Both the position numbers and the translations under genes were made by a program. Under the pieces are notes generated by a model. The model was given only the letters and a program-made list of their open reading frames with translations, had not been told where the DNA came from and did no database searches. Positions 1 to 11,490 of a stretch of DNA of 64,000 nucleotides are shown piece after piece. The stretch comes from Aphrocallistes beatrix (Eukaryota; Porifera; Hexactinellida; Sceptrulophora; Aphrocallistidae), in assembly GCA_963281255.1 (NCBI GenBank), contig OY725496.1, positions 1,612,001-1,676,000 of the forward strand, in the 5' to 3' direction. How positions within the stretch are numbered: the first letter of the stretch is position 1; every line of letters starts with the position of its first letter.

Positions 1-735
1 AATTTTTCACACATTTTCCAAACAAAATAAATGACTACACTATCACAATAGAAATCATTGTACGACTACAATAGATCGTCATTGTTATTAATGATACTTC
101 AAAGCCACAACTTATGTTTGATATATTAAATGTATTATAGTGTATAGCAATAAAAAAAGATTATGTGCATATTTTGACAGCTTTATATACATATTTTCAC
201 ACCATTGGAAGAATTTTGGAAAATATGATAGAGACTAGCTTCCAACGGCTGACATGGGGTTTTTAAGGGTGTATATTTTGAATATCATATTTTCAGATCT
301 ATATGATAAATTATTTGTTAACTTTTGTTTACATTATATACTTATAGTAAACAAATCTCAAAAATTTGCTAGAAAATTCCTTTAAACGGTTGACATGGGG
401 TTTTCAGGGGTGTAGCTTTCGAATATCATTCGAGTAAATTTGATGATCTATTTGTTTACTTTTGGTTGCAATAGATACATAAAGTAAACAAATTAAAAAA
501 TAGGCTAGAGACTAGCTTCCAACAGTTGACATTGAGTTTTTAGTGCTTTAATTTTCGAATATTATATTTTTGGAACCATTTGAGAAATTATTCGTTAACT
601 TTGGTTTGCAATATTTATATTAACAAGAAAATCCCAAAATAGGTTAGATCGAGTAACTCCAGGCGCCCGTAGGGTGACTCAGAGGACACACAGTGTCTGC
701 AAGCCGCTCAGCGGAAGCAAACGAACGCGCTTGTA
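1..735 (+). mobile_element. Family B element (left end off window)
   Basis: A non-autonomous repeat sharing an interior with 37320-37860 and 61634-61940 (same stretch beginning ACTACACTATCACAATAGAA). The interior holds three tandem units of about 140 bp at 239, 381 and 518, each opening with ACNGTTGACATGGGGTTTT or a variant. It ends in the same GC-rich hairpin tail as family A (CCGCTCAGCGGAAGCAA...CGCGCTTGTAT, 655-735). No coding capacity. Confidence 0.75.
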
Positions 736-740
736 TATTA

Positions 741-1810
741 TTAAGTCCTGTTTTTATCAGTAATAATTGTAGGCAACCGAGTGCGTTAAAAATCATTTTA
801 AGTTAAAACGCAAAGCATTTAATTTTACATGTTGTTCAGATTAAACCATGTTACAATATTCTACTATATTATGATAGTCCGATTCAGCATACTTCTAAAT
901 CCTGAATTATTGCACTCATTTATTATGTTTAAGTCAATTTGGTTTTGTATTTTCCCTATCAATTCAAACCTACCTTGGAGGACTTTGTGAACATCTTTGT
1001 GAACAAGCTGTGTGAACATCTTTTGTCCGGAGACTATCGGGTTGTTGCGATATCTTCGCTCTTCCCACACCATATGGACAGGACTGCTACGACAGTTGAG
1101 AAGTCTTACCAACTTATCATCAAGAGATGAACTTAGAATCCCGAGTTTTTAATATTATTTCAATAGAATGAAATATGAAACAGCGTAATGAGTCCTCTAA
1201 CTACATTCCAAGTATTAGAGACTTTGCCACATGCTTTGCTATGATATTTTCCCTACTTATCTGCTTGAATACTGAAAATTGAAATATACAAGATATCGTA
1301 TTCTTGTTTGAAGCTTTCATTCATTGTCACAGGAAACAGGCTTTACTAAACTCTATAGGACAGCACTTCTTACAATTTTCTGAGTGTGAACTCGTAACAG
1401 GATCGAAGAGGATTGACCCCCTTCTTGAATAAGCTGTCCTGCCCGTTCCAACTGTTTTGTGTGTGTGTTTTTTCATATTCTCATAATCATCAAGTTATTA
1501 AAATATAAAATCTCATCTGCCACTGGAATAAGTTCACAAATTACACGAACTGGGTAATAGTTACTCTTCGGAAACAGAGCAGTGGATTGTTAAAATAGAA
1601 ATTAAAATAATAAATCAAAAGCTATAATTATAATGTCCAAAGGTGTGGAGAACACCTTTTTAGTGTGCTAAAGTAAAATATTTATGAAGTACTTCGTAAA
1701 TAACCAAATATTTTAGGGTTGTTTGAAAGTTTATCTAACTTATTCATATCACGTAAAATTCATAATAAATATTTGTAGTATACTAATAATTCAATCCACT
1801 ACTTCATCAC
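741..1810. other. No gene recognised
   Basis: AT-rich sequence, presumably UBR4 intron or upstream DNA. Short open frames on both strands at 864-1130 are more GC-rich than their surroundings and may be a remnant of a transposon coding region, but I recognise no domain. Confidence 0.4.
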
Positions 1811-1814
1811 TACT

Positions 1815-1985
1815 AGTTCAAAGACCCGAGGGGAAAATTTAAAAAGGGCATTTAAAGTGAAATTAACCGTATATCTTTCAAATTAAATTCCCTTGACTGC
1901 TAAATAGCTTAGTTTTATAACTATTTGTATGGTACATTTTGGGATGTACGAATACTTTTGTCCTGGCAGTTTATGGTTCTTTTTT
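1815..1985. repeat. Tc1/mariner-type relic, dispersed repeat
   Basis: Shares CTAAATAGCTTAGTNTTATA and the terminal-looking GTACGAATACTTTTGTCC(T)GGCAGT with 51680-51830. Ends of this kind (CACTGCC...AAAAGTATT) are usual for Tc1-like elements inserting at TA. The open frame across it is not convincing as a gene. Confidence 0.45.
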
Positions 1986-2435
1986 TCATTCAAAATCACT
2001 ATCCAGCATTTGGGCTTGTGCAATCGTTTATATTTGTTTATGTTGTTTTAGAATGACTAAAACAAATTTAGTCAACGAAATTAAGTTGAAAGATTATATT
2101 ATTCCGAAATTTTTAAAATCCACAAACCACAGGCTAGTTAGTACCATCCATGCAGAGTGATGTGTTACAGGTAATGGCAAAGCAAATACTCTCAAAGGTT
2201 TTAAAATATGTAATCACATTGCAGCAATGATCAGGGTATTGTGTATCCTTCAAATACTGAGTTTTTCATTTATTCTAACACCAAATAATATTAATATTAC
2301 TCGTAAGGAATTATACTAACCATCACTTCCTTTTGGGATTTTGTTTAGCGCTTAATGTTATTTATATAATATTGAAATTGACAAGTTAGATGACAAAAAA
2401 AGGAAGTTAACGATGGTGGAAATCTACTTTGAATT

Positions 2436-3027
2436 CAAGGGGTTGCAACGGAATAGTTCAATATTCGGTTAGACCAAATACTATTTGGCAAATAGTTGAT
2501 ATTCGGTTGGGAACCGAATATCAGTATTCGTATTCGGTTTGAGTAACCGAATATCAGTATTCGTATTCGGTTTGAGTAACCGAATATTATCAGTATTCGT
2601 ATTCGGTTAGAGTTACCGAATATTATCAGTATTCATCAGGCTTTCATCCAGGAGTACTGGGCGGCTAGAGGCGCGTATTTGATCTCATGGATCATAATTA
2701 GGCGTATGATTTTTGGGGGCTAGGCGCGTGGCAAAAACTATAAATTTGCTTTATTAAAATGAGTCTAGGCGCGTCGAAAAAATGGTGACGTCCATTTAGG
2801 CGTATAACTTTGGAAAGCTGGATGAAACCTTGTATTCATATTCGTTAGAGTAACCAAATATTATCAGTATTCGTATTCGGTTAGGGAACTATTCATGAAT
2901 ACTGATATTTGGTTAGGGAACTATTCATGAATACTGATATTTGGTTAGAAAACTATTCATGAATACTGATATTTAGTTAGAGAACTATTCATGAATACTG
3001 ATATTCGTTCAATCGGTTTCAACCTTG
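2436..3027. mobile_element. hAT MITE with ATATTCGGTT repeats
   Basis: Flanked by a perfect direct repeat CTTTGAATT (2427-2435 and 3028-3036), the target duplication inside a mariner relic. Ends CAAGGGGTTGCAACGG and (reversed) CAAGGTTGAAACCGAT form imperfect TIRs. The interior is built from repeated CCGAATATTATCAGTATTCG-like and CTATTCATGAATACTGATAT units. A related fragment sits at 12596-12730. It is itself interrupted at 2637-2831. Confidence 0.8.
2637..2831. mobile_element. Small hAT MITE nested in hAT MITE
   Basis: Ends CAGGCTTTCATCCAG and CTGGATGAAACCTT are inverted repeats. GTATTCAT on both sides (2629-2636, 2832-2839) is a perfect 8-bp target duplication, as hAT elements make. The interior has GGCGCGT repeats and is more GC-rich than its host. 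Confidence 0.8.
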
Positions 3028-3714
3028 CTTTGAATTCAGTCCTATGTAGAAACCCAGCGAGAATGGCGGATCTGAACCTCCTTGACTTTTTTCTTTTAGG
3101 TTACTGTAAAGACATGTTTTAAAAAAACATCCTCAAACCTTAGATGGATTGAAAACAGAGATTGAGAACTTTATCTCGACAATAACATATCCTACTTGCA
3201 GAAAAGTCATACGCAACTTTAGCTTATGCTTAACCACGTTATAGCGAAAAAAGATCCCATATTGACTACGATTTGGGTTAAATTAGTTCTTAATCTAAAT
3301 GCTTATTGCATTATTTTTAAAGTTTCTTTAAATGTGATAAACATCGTCATTATCTCGATCATTAGTGGAATGAGAGCAATTTATTTTCGTGCATGATTTA
3401 TGAAACACCCTGTATGTTCCTAATTTCAATCCAATTATTCTCACACGCCTAATTCAGCAATTAACATTATGATTGGTATTCTAAATTATTCTTTCGCAAC
3501 CTTATTAGCTCATGACCACAATTTGCCACACTTGATCAAAATTTACCAAAATTGCTGTACTGTTGGTTCGAATAAGATATTATTAGTAATATTTTCGGGA
3601 ATATTTCATTTAGATAAAGTTCAATTTCCGTTCGAAATCAAGATATTGAAGCGCGCTTTGTGCATTTGATTTGCTTGGTTCGTCCTAGGGTAAATAGTAT
3701 TATTAAAATATCGG

Positions 3715-3850
3715 TTCTGCAAGAGTGTAGGCTCAGATTACATTACCGAAGCAATGTGATTGAGAGTAAAATGCAAATGACTAGAGCGAAGTTAGAACCC
3801 GCGACCTAAGTCTTGGTATTCAAACACCCTAAGCACTGCACCACCCAAGC
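3715..3850 (-). repeat. tRNA-derived SINE-like sequence
   Basis: Reverse strand 3850 to 3787 looks like a tRNA head: GCTTGGGTGGTGCAGTGCTT (A-box like TGGTGCAGTGC) followed about 35 bp later by GGTCGCGGGTTCTAACTTC (B-box like GGTTCTAAC). A non-tRNA body follows to about 3715. The anticodon arm is not well formed, so a tRNA-derived retroposon is likelier than a tRNA gene. The P-like element's left TIR begins directly beside it. Confidence 0.5.
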
Positions 3851-4128
3851 AGATTATGGTTCAATTGGTTTCATCTTAATTTATAGCTATCCCCACCAAA
3901 TTGTGCTACGTGACAACTTGATGGAACGCGACACAATTTACTATGTTAAACCCCCACAGCCTACGTAACTATAGTCTTTTCACGGTATTTAACCATGGAT
4001 TACTTCAAGTCAGTTCAAAATACAAACTGTATTGAATATCTATATTTTGCTGAAATTTAATGGAGTGTAATGAATATTAATACAATAGAGGTGGAAAATT
4101 GTAATAGTTCTCTCTCTCTTACTACAAA

Positions 4129-7100
4129 CTAACATGTATACGAGCAAAAATACATACTAAAATGGATATTATTCAGATTGTAATATTTGTAGTTTTCTCT
4201 TCGATCCACCGTGAGATTTTCTAAGCTCCTTTTAGAGTTCATAGTGCGGACTTTATTCTTTAGTAAACAGTTGCTAGTGGCAGAGAGTATTTTGTTGAGA
4301 TAAGAAAGGAAAGGTGTGTGACAACTAGGGCACTTAGATCTCCAGAAATCAAAACTCTCAAACTCGATCCTCGATATTGACAGTTGAATAAGGATAGTTT
4401 TGCTGGTACTAGCAACGAATTGTCTCATTAAGCAACTGTTCTGTTCAATTCTATAAAGGATATTCATAGTAAAGTGAATGCATTTAAAACTTCATCAGAA
4501 GGATAATTAAGTCCTCCTCGGTCTGCTAAGTGAATTAAAATCAATTCAGATTCTTCACACTCCAGTGTAAAGCTTTCATTAAGAGTGAGTAGAGACAAGC
4601 ATTGGGAACATAATGAAGTGGTAGGATTGGAAATACATTTCTTTGAATATATCCTTGACTTGCAAATACCATGTATGGCATATCCAGCAATGAAAGCCAA
4701 AGATTTGCGAATTTCTGTCATTGGTGAAAAATCAAAGTTTTGGTAAAGAAGTGAAGAGTAAGTGTATAGGTCTGTTGGTAGAGTTGCAGTGTTATCAGGT
4801 TCCATGTCACACGAGAAAGTTCTAACAAATTCCTTTAGCGAAGTCTCAAATTTGCTGTCTTGAGCTCGGTATATTTTTAAGATGTTAGAAAGTTTAATCC
4901 TACGTTCACTCTCAATAATTTGGCACACAGAAATGTTGTAATTACAACCGGACATTAATCTGTAAACACCAAAGTGTTTTTGCAGAGAATCGTTTTGTAG
5001 AAATCCTGTTAGAACGTAAGAAAATCCACCATCATCATCACTGGTTAAATAGTTGACAATTTTTGGTATAACTTGACAAGTGTGAATTAAGCTGATAAAG
5101 GTTTGTGAGCTAAGTTTTCCTGCTCTACCGCTACAACTATAGGTCTTCCAATCCTGAAGCCAAGAAACAAACTTGGAAAAAAATACAAAACGATCATCTT
5201 GAAGCTTGAATACCTTTGAATCAGGATCACATAAGCGAATATCTTTGCCTGGACTGTGTATGTTACACATCTTCCAAAATCTGGTTATGAGAGAAATGAA
5301 TTGATAGGTTTGGTTGGAGATACTATTCTTTTCATTATACAACAGTACTGCAATGTATGTTGACTGATCCCAAACCGCAAGTACCAAAGGTACACTTTGT
5401 CTTTCAAGAACTGATGGCCAAACAACTTTGGATGTTAATTTATGAGCTATCTTAGCGTTTGAATATTGTTCGGACTTGTAAATATTTCTGAGATCCCTGA
5501 ATGAAGCGTTTGAAATGTGGTAAGGAAAAGTTCCACTAAAGTAATGATCAATTGATGGAAAGGTAAATGTTGTATTGATGTCCTTTTGATTTATCCAATT
5601 ATTTGGATACACTTCACGATATGAACTGGATCAAACATCAAGAAAATAGATCTAGTAGGGTCTGATGGGTTTGGACGAGTTAGTTGTAAACCTGTACCAC
5701 CAGCTAAATACTTGAATAAGCTCACGTTTAGTTGATAATCGTCTGTACAAATAACTATTACTTTAAGGTCACACTTCTCGATGTCAATAATAACTTGCCT
5801 TACTATTGGAAGCAAGTCAGAAGATTTAGCATTGCAACATGGAAGGAGTCTCACAATTTCTGACCACTTTGTGAAAAGGCTTGTAACTTGAAAAGCTAAA
5901 ACAGTCTTAGCTGGATCTTATTCAGAAGAATTGTTGTTTTCTGGATTTGCTGAATCGGTTTTGACAAAAGAGGAACCAAAGATTTTACCTCCTTTATAAG
6001 TGTAGTGAGACCTTACGTGAATTTCGTCCAAATGTAGGAGAACATGTTTCTTGAATTTGTTGAAGTCCTGGGATGCAACCTTAAGGTAGTCGATAAAATT
6101 TGTGTCCAAGCCAATGTTCGAATACAGCCTCCGGAGAGTAGATGGATGAGGCAGAGAGAGACACTCTAATGATTGTAAATAACGTTAGCAACCTGAAGAT
6201 ATGAGTTGGGCTTTGAGAGATAGAACCAAGGTTAAGACATTATATCGACGGTTATTCTTTGAAACCTTCAAAGTTTGCACAGGATAAACTGTAGCCTTTT
6301 TCGCAGGTTGTCAACTTCTCTATGGTAGATCTAACCGAACAAATAGCCTTATTGATGCAAATCTCAATATCATCTCGTTGATATGTATCAAGCTCTTGAG
6401 TTAACTGAGAAATTTGACAAATCTCAGTTATAGAAGTGATTTTGGTTGGAATTTCAACTTCATCTGGAAAACAGCTCACATGCAAAGTATCGTTAATACA
6501 GATCTGGTGAGACATAATCAATAACGGGCCAGATTGAATCTTCTTGAATATATGCAAGGTAGTTTGGCTTGAGCGAATATACAGGGTGTTTCAGCGATTG
6601 TATCACGAAAATAATTTGAAATTATTAGGTAAATATTTTACTTTACTAAATATTTTACTCCCCTTTTACGATGTTGTTTAACACCCTCTGACATTTGTGT
6701 GACAACAAAATGGACAAGCTAGATGACAAACAAAAGAAGATCAAGATGGTGGAATTCTACCATAAAAATCAGTCCTATTCAAGATTACCCCACACTTCTA
6801 AGGTTTACACGCCCAAAATGACTAAATCGGAAATGAGTTATCCCATATTAATGATGTTTTGAAATAATTTATTTTTATTCCAACGGTTTGCTTCATTGTT
6901 TTTCATAAATGTTAAAGGATTTCTTTTCAAAAGCAACCAAAATAACTAAATTATCTCAATCACAAATGAAATGAAAGCAATTTACTTTTGTGTGTAATCA
7001 ATGAAACACCCTGTAGATCCATTTTTCTGATGGATTTAGTGTCGAATACTTCAGCTCGATTTCATCAATATCAAAAACAGAAAAGCTGTCATTTTCCTTT

Positions 7101-7500
7101 ATATAATTCGCACGACTCAACTCAAGAGCCTGATGAAAATGCCGGATATCAATTTCATCTCTGTCCAAACGTTTTGGGTGTTCAGAAGATCCTTGTAAAT
7201 ACGAAGGACAATTAGGAAGATTGATGGGCTTGGCATTTTCCGAAGACCAGGTTTTCTGGAAACCTTCATCACTGTACCGTCACCCTGGGGAATATCGAAG
7301 TGAATTAGTATGTCCTCGTCACAGAAATGTCTCACGCAGATGAAGACTCTCGCTAATTTCCAAGAATCATCTCTATGGAGAAACCTTCGCCATTCATCTT
7401 GTATGTCTTTGGACTAATGATTCAGCATTTCAAACACTGGATTGTAATCAGTGCCATCGTAATTAGAGTAGCAGTTGGCTATACTACATCTATTTGGCAT
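4129..7500 (-). pseudogene. P-element transposase (THAP-type), broken
   Basis: A transposase of the P-element/THAP9 family, which would cut and paste its own element in the nucleus. The start codon is at 7500. The N-terminal THAP zinc finger (7500-7119) shows MPNRCSIANC, then W with RR.L, then ICVRHF, the C2CH ligands, with a TAG stop in the middle. After the mariner insertion come 6557-6252 and a segment near 6250-6120 (LSLPHPSTLRRLY). The segment 6109-5918 carries LLHLDEIHVRSHYTYKGGKIFGSS; then TICTDDYQLN-type sequence and FDPVHIVKCI in 5854-5600. The catalytic-core remainder lies in 5612-4464 (FLQNDSLQKHFGVYRLMSGC) and the C-terminal tail in 4467-4129. At least two further stops (near 6190 and 5918) and frameshifts near 5600 and 4465 mean it cannot make transposase. 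Confidence 0.85.
6582..7013 (+). mobile_element. Small mariner, internally deleted, in P element
   Basis: TIRs CAGGGTGTTTCA and TGAAACACCCTG with TA on both sides. The interior begins like a mariner transposase 5' region (ATGGACAAGCTAGATGACAA) and then jumps to the 3' region. Same family as the relic at 2340-3412. It separates the THAP domain from the rest of the P transposase. Confidence 0.85.
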
Positions 7501-7859
7501 ACTGCTAAGAAAATGTACGTATGGATGAATAAATTGGGAATTAGGGAGAAAATGTATGAAATATCGTAGGTAATAAAAATATAAACTAGCAATGATACTT
7601 ATCCTATATTATACACTGCATTTCATCGTAGTCAAATTGATTTCAAAAATTATGGTTTGTTTAAAAAATAGACTTGCAGTAATCCATGATAAGGTAAAAT
7701 TCGTACCGTGAACAGGCTATAGTTACGTAGGCTGTGGTAAACCCCATATGGACCATAAATGCAAAATAAAATTCATCCATGGTCCATATGGAGTTTCACC
7801 AGGTAAATTGTGTCGTGTGCCATCAAATTATGATGAAACCGGTTGAACTACATGGTCGT

Positions 7860-8470
7860 TTGAGTAAACAAAAAAAATCTCACGATTCTACGGATAATCT
7901 CAGAATTCTACGTTTCAAAGCCATCCATGGTTATATAGTATAAGAATCTAATGGATCTACGATCTCACGTCTAATTCGAAATAAATGTAACAATTACGTC
8001 ATAACCCATAATAACCAAGCAATTACCACCAAAATAGACTAATAATGTGGAGAATATGATTCTATATATGTAGTAATCTTATTGTCTTGAGTATTAATAA
8101 TTCTCGAGTTATATCATATTAGTAAATTAATTTGTTTAACGATGCGTCTTCAAGATGCAGTATAAGTTAATGACAATTTGTATTTTGTATTTAATGCTAG
8201 TGATATCTGATGTCGAATATTATTATACCTTATCGATTCAAATTTCAAGATTCTATCACTTATATGGCAAGATTATGTTCGAGAAAATTTCTCATTATGA
8301 AAAAATTGCCAATAACGTCATCTGTGATGAGTCGATATTTCGTATTAGACTCGAGTATAAGTAATCAGCATTCTCTGTCTGGCAGTTCCTTCAATCAGTA
8401 TGTTAAAGATATAATATATGCACTGCTTGAGAGGACAATAATTTTCATTTTAAACTTGTAGCACTTAAGA
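7860..8470. other. No gene recognised
   Basis: Two overlapping + strand open frames (8155-8461) have no family I recognise. One of them could be an upstream UBR4 exon, but no conserved UBR4 motif was seen, so none is called. Confidence 0.3.
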
Positions 8471-8474
8471 TATA

Positions 8475-8765
8475 CAAGCTCGCTTCACTTGCTTGGGCTG
8501 CGCGGCTGGCGGACACTTTCTGTCCGCCGGAGGCTCCCTTCGGTCGCCTGGGGTCACATTGGTTAATTATAAGGGAGATAACATCTCTAAATACGTCTGT
8601 CCTACTGTCATAATCTATATCGCACGAAAAATCACAAAATTTACCAATTTTTAAAATTTTGATGAGTAATGATGACGTCATAACAAAGTGATGAGTCATC
8701 ATTTTTTGATGATAGGTGCATCATATATGAGTATGTTGCTATACAGATTCTATTAAAATTGTTTA
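8475..8765 (-). mobile_element. Family A element, inverted, truncated
   Basis: Starts with the GC-rich tail (GGCTGGCGGACACTTTCTGT) read in reverse and continues through the TGACGTCA/TGAGTCA block. It stops in the ATTCTATTAAAAT region, so the 5' half of the core is missing. No TIRs. Confidence 0.85.
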
Positions 8766-8769
8766 AATT

Positions 8770-9574
8770 TGATATCTACACAATCGACTCACCTGATTTA
8801 GAACCTTTCTAATGAATTATTAGTTCCAAAGAATAAATAGCATGACCTCTGTCGCTTGACATAATTAACTTCCATTAAGAATGAATTATTTTATTGATAT
8901 TGGTGAATAGCCATAAAAATAAATTAGTAATCTCATGTTTTCATTATTCCTAACTTATTTTAACGTATCCTACCCCTCACGTCTAGAGCTAAGAGGTTCC
9001 TGTGAAGAATTACTGATTTTTGTTTTAGTGTACTATGTATATTATATAATGCAAAGTTTCATTCTCTTTTGTTTATCGTTGTACTACATGCTGCACAATA
9101 AAAATACTAGCGCCATTCTAAGAGGTACAGATCAACTCAGTTTTTATCACTCTGCTATAATACTAAAGTATAGAGCGTATCCAACATGTTCAGGAATAAG
9201 CCCACTTTGTTATCAGAACCTAGTTATTCTGACATTTTTTTCTAAAGTGAGTATATTCTTGGAGATGAATATTTCTAAACGCTTAAGAAAACAACTAATC
9301 AGATTTCTGATTTCAAATCCACGCATTCGAATTACTCGTATTTAATATTTCTAATCAACTATTCATTCCCAACTATTTCAAAGTTCTAATCAATGCTACT
9401 TCCAGTGGTTTAAAAACACAGTCTGTAAAGAATAGCTATCTATGTGCACGTAGCCCTAACAAATGGATTATATACATGAAGGTTATCAACCCTTGGGAAT
9501 CGTTCGAAATAATTGCATATTTGTCAGTGCATGACCTACTTAATATACGGCTATATATGTCACCGAGAATGCCT
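8770..9574. other. No gene recognised
   Basis: The open frame at 8935-9345 (+) is long for this composition but rich in F, I, L and Y and has no recognisable motif. I treat it as chance. Confidence 0.35.
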
Positions 9575-9968
9575 TAAAACGAAGAGGCCAGTTTTAACAC
9601 AGTCAAATTTTAATTAGACCGATAAATCAAAAACCGCTTCTGATAGACATTTGAAATGTATTATTACCATATGCAAACATTATATCAGAGTATCTAATTC
9701 CGCTGCAAAAATTTGATATGTCATCATGTGATTGTTAAATAGGTTCTTTTTAAAGCGAAAAATGTTGATGTTCCAGCTCATATTAAACATCATTATCAGC
9801 CTATTCCGCAATCACATGATGACATATCAAATCTTTTCAGCGGAATTGGATACTCTGATATAATGTTTGTATATGGTAATAATACATTTCAAATGTCTAT
9901 CGGATGCAGTTTTTGATTTATCGGTCTAATTAAAATTTGACTGTGCTAAAACTGGCCTCTTCGTTTTA
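9575..9968. repeat. Foldback MITE, 159-bp arms
   Basis: Left arm 9575-9733 and right arm 9810-9968 are inverted copies with roughly eight mismatches by eye (about 95% identity), around a 76-bp loop. Arms begin TAAAACGAAGAGGCCAGTTT. TA lies at both outer ends, which fits a TA-targeting MITE. It sits in the UBR4 intron 188 bp before the exon at 10157, so the pre-mRNA would carry a long double-stranded hairpin. Confidence 0.9.
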
Positions 9969-10156
9969 TGGTCACTGTTATTGTACTGCTTCTACAAACA
10001 CACGAAATAATGAATTGGTCGATTACCTTTGTCTGGGTACTGTATACAAAGATCTAAATATTAATAGAAGTTCTCTATACATAATTTATTTGCTACCATG
10101 TAAGATATAGTCTTAACTTATGATACAATATATTTATTTATTATTATTCTTTGCAG

Positions 10157-10347
10157 AACTTTGATGATTATATTTCATAAGTCAACTAATCGCACTAGTC
10201 CAGTTATTCTCGAATATATAACTCTCCCATGTCTAAAGATTATCCTTCAGAATATTACAAATAGAACACGTCTATCTCAAAAATATTTAACTATGACCCC
10301 ATTCACGATTTGTAAAGCTGGAGGAATGGAGAATAGGATAATAATTG
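10157..10347 (+). CDS. UBR4: UBR4 (poe) internal exon, first in window
   Basis: Internal exon of the giant E3 ubiquitin ligase UBR4/poe, which recognises N-degrons and builds ubiquitin chains in the cytoplasm. The protein reads ...TSPVILEYITLPCLKIIL..., closely matching the known UBR4 stretch SSPVVLKYITLPCLRIL. The acceptor follows TTCTTTGCAG and the donor is a consensus GTAAGT at 10348. The first base completes a codon from an upstream exon not identified here; the last base (G) joins AT of the exon at 19935 to give Asp. After about residue 35 the match to vertebrate UBR4 weakens, and the segment before the next exon is roughly 30 residues shorter than in human, so either this lineage is shorter or a small exon was missed. 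A foldback element ends 188 bp upstream. UBR4 identity is firm; the exact boundaries are inferred from splice sites and phase. Confidence 0.88.
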
Positions 10348-10349
10348 GT

Positions 10350-10783
10350 AAGTTAATTACTTTTTCATTCAGAATTTTCCACTTGTATTTTCTCTTTTCT
10401 AGTTTGATAGAGAAATCGCTTTAATTGTATCCTTAAATACTATACAAGTTGGAGATTAACAACTAATTCAAGGATTTTCTAGTTCTTCTTTCCAGTGACA
10501 GAATCTCTACATAACTTTTAGTAGTGCAGTGGCGATTTCTAAAAAAATCTAGAAATGATCGTAGCACCAAAGTAAAGCTGGACGATTCACACCCATTTGT
10601 TATTTGTTGAAATAGGTATAGTGTATGAAAAAATATGAATGTGGTCGATAAATTAGTCGGATGCTTGTTTAATCAACTGTTTTCATTGTAACCGACTCAA
10701 AAAGGATGAAACAATATGTTCAGTTGAAATTTTTAATAAACCACTAATATCGCATATTATTCAATACAATGTAAATTCTAGTA
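10350..10783. other. Intron, nothing recognised
   Basis: UBR4 intron sequence without repeats or coding signals that I can identify. Confidence 0.4.
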
Positions 10784-10957
10784 CAGGGTTTTTTTAAGGT
10801 TGAGACCTTGGTGTAACTCAGCTTAATCATGGTGTGACCACCGAAAAAATATTAACCAAATATTGCCCACGCTGTAGCAGCCGATCCAAATCGTGGTGTA
10901 ACTCCCAAAATTCGTGGTGTAATTTTTACACCACGATCGCCCTTAAAAAAAACCCTG
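10784..10957. mobile_element. hAT MITE (CAGGGTTTTTTTAAGG)
   Basis: TIRs CAGGGTTTTTTTAAGG and CCTTAAAAAAAACCCTG. The flanks TTCTAGTA and CTCTAGTA form an 8-bp target duplication with one mismatch. The interior repeats GTGGTGTAA. No coding. Confidence 0.85.
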
Positions 10958-11377
10958 CTCTAGTAGCCCTAAACTATTACTCGAAATGAACTACTACTTT
11001 ATATAAGGACTAGAAGCGAACTAAAATTTTTGGACCCGGGATATGCTAGAAGTACAATGAAAAAAATACAAAATTGTCCTGATTATTCAATCCAATATTG
11101 CTAGATATAGCCTAGGAATATATTAATAACCTATGATTCTATTGAAATATAATAGGCTGCTTATATTAGCTACATTGTAACCACAAATTCATAGATTTTC
11201 GAATTATGTGACATTGTATCATATTTGAAAAATTCCTATACCCTATGTCTCAAAATCTTTGAAGGGTTACAAGACATACTATAAACCAATAGAAAGTAGC
11301 ATCTTACCTTCAAATATAATCAAAATTGAATGTGTAGCCCTTATAGTTGTCAAAATATGACGTAATATAGCGAACAT

Positions 11378-11449
11378 AATTCGTTACAGAGATATAGATA
11401 TATATAACACATATATATATACATTAATCGAGTTTTAATAGTAAGGATA
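11378..11449 (-). mobile_element. Family A 5' remnant with TIR
   Basis: ATTCGTTACAGAGATATA is the reversed 5' end of the core, followed by a TA-rich spacer and the complete TIR ATTAATCGAGTTTTAATAGT. Confidence 0.8.
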
Positions 11450-11490
11450 TGGTGCTCTAAAAAAATCTAAACCTTTCTCAGCCTTTAGAT

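Larger units (their letters stand above)
2340..3412 (+). mobile_element. Mariner relic split by a hAT MITE
   Basis: The right end TGAAACACCCTG followed by TA matches the 3' end of the small mariner at 6582-7013, and the piece at 2385-2430 (GACAAGTTAGATGACAAA...) matches its interior. The part at 3037-3260 decodes, with stops, to a mariner C-terminal region (residues like HPQTLDGLKTEIENF). The left TIR is not recognisable. The element is interrupted at 2436-3027. Confidence 0.7.
3853..7854 (-). mobile_element. P-element-like transposon with long TIRs
   Basis: About 4 kb bounded by divergent inverted repeats of some 160-180 bp, left 3853-4011 and right 7671-7854. Shared blocks include GGTTTCATC, CGACACAATTTAC, ACAGCCTACGTAACTATAG and CATGGATTAC. 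Inside lies a decayed THAP/P transposase on the minus strand and a 432-bp mariner insertion at 6582-7013. The right TIR carries an extra CCATATGGACCAT inverted pair. The outermost bases and target duplication could not be fixed by eye. Confidence 0.8.

Noticed and set aside
3787-3850. A functional tRNA gene
   Set aside because: The anticodon stem and acceptor stem do not pair convincingly; only the internal promoter-like boxes fit.
8935-9345. 136-codon open frame as a gene or upstream UBR4 exon
   Set aside because: Composition is that of chance AT-rich sequence, with no motif shared with UBR4 and no clear splice sites.
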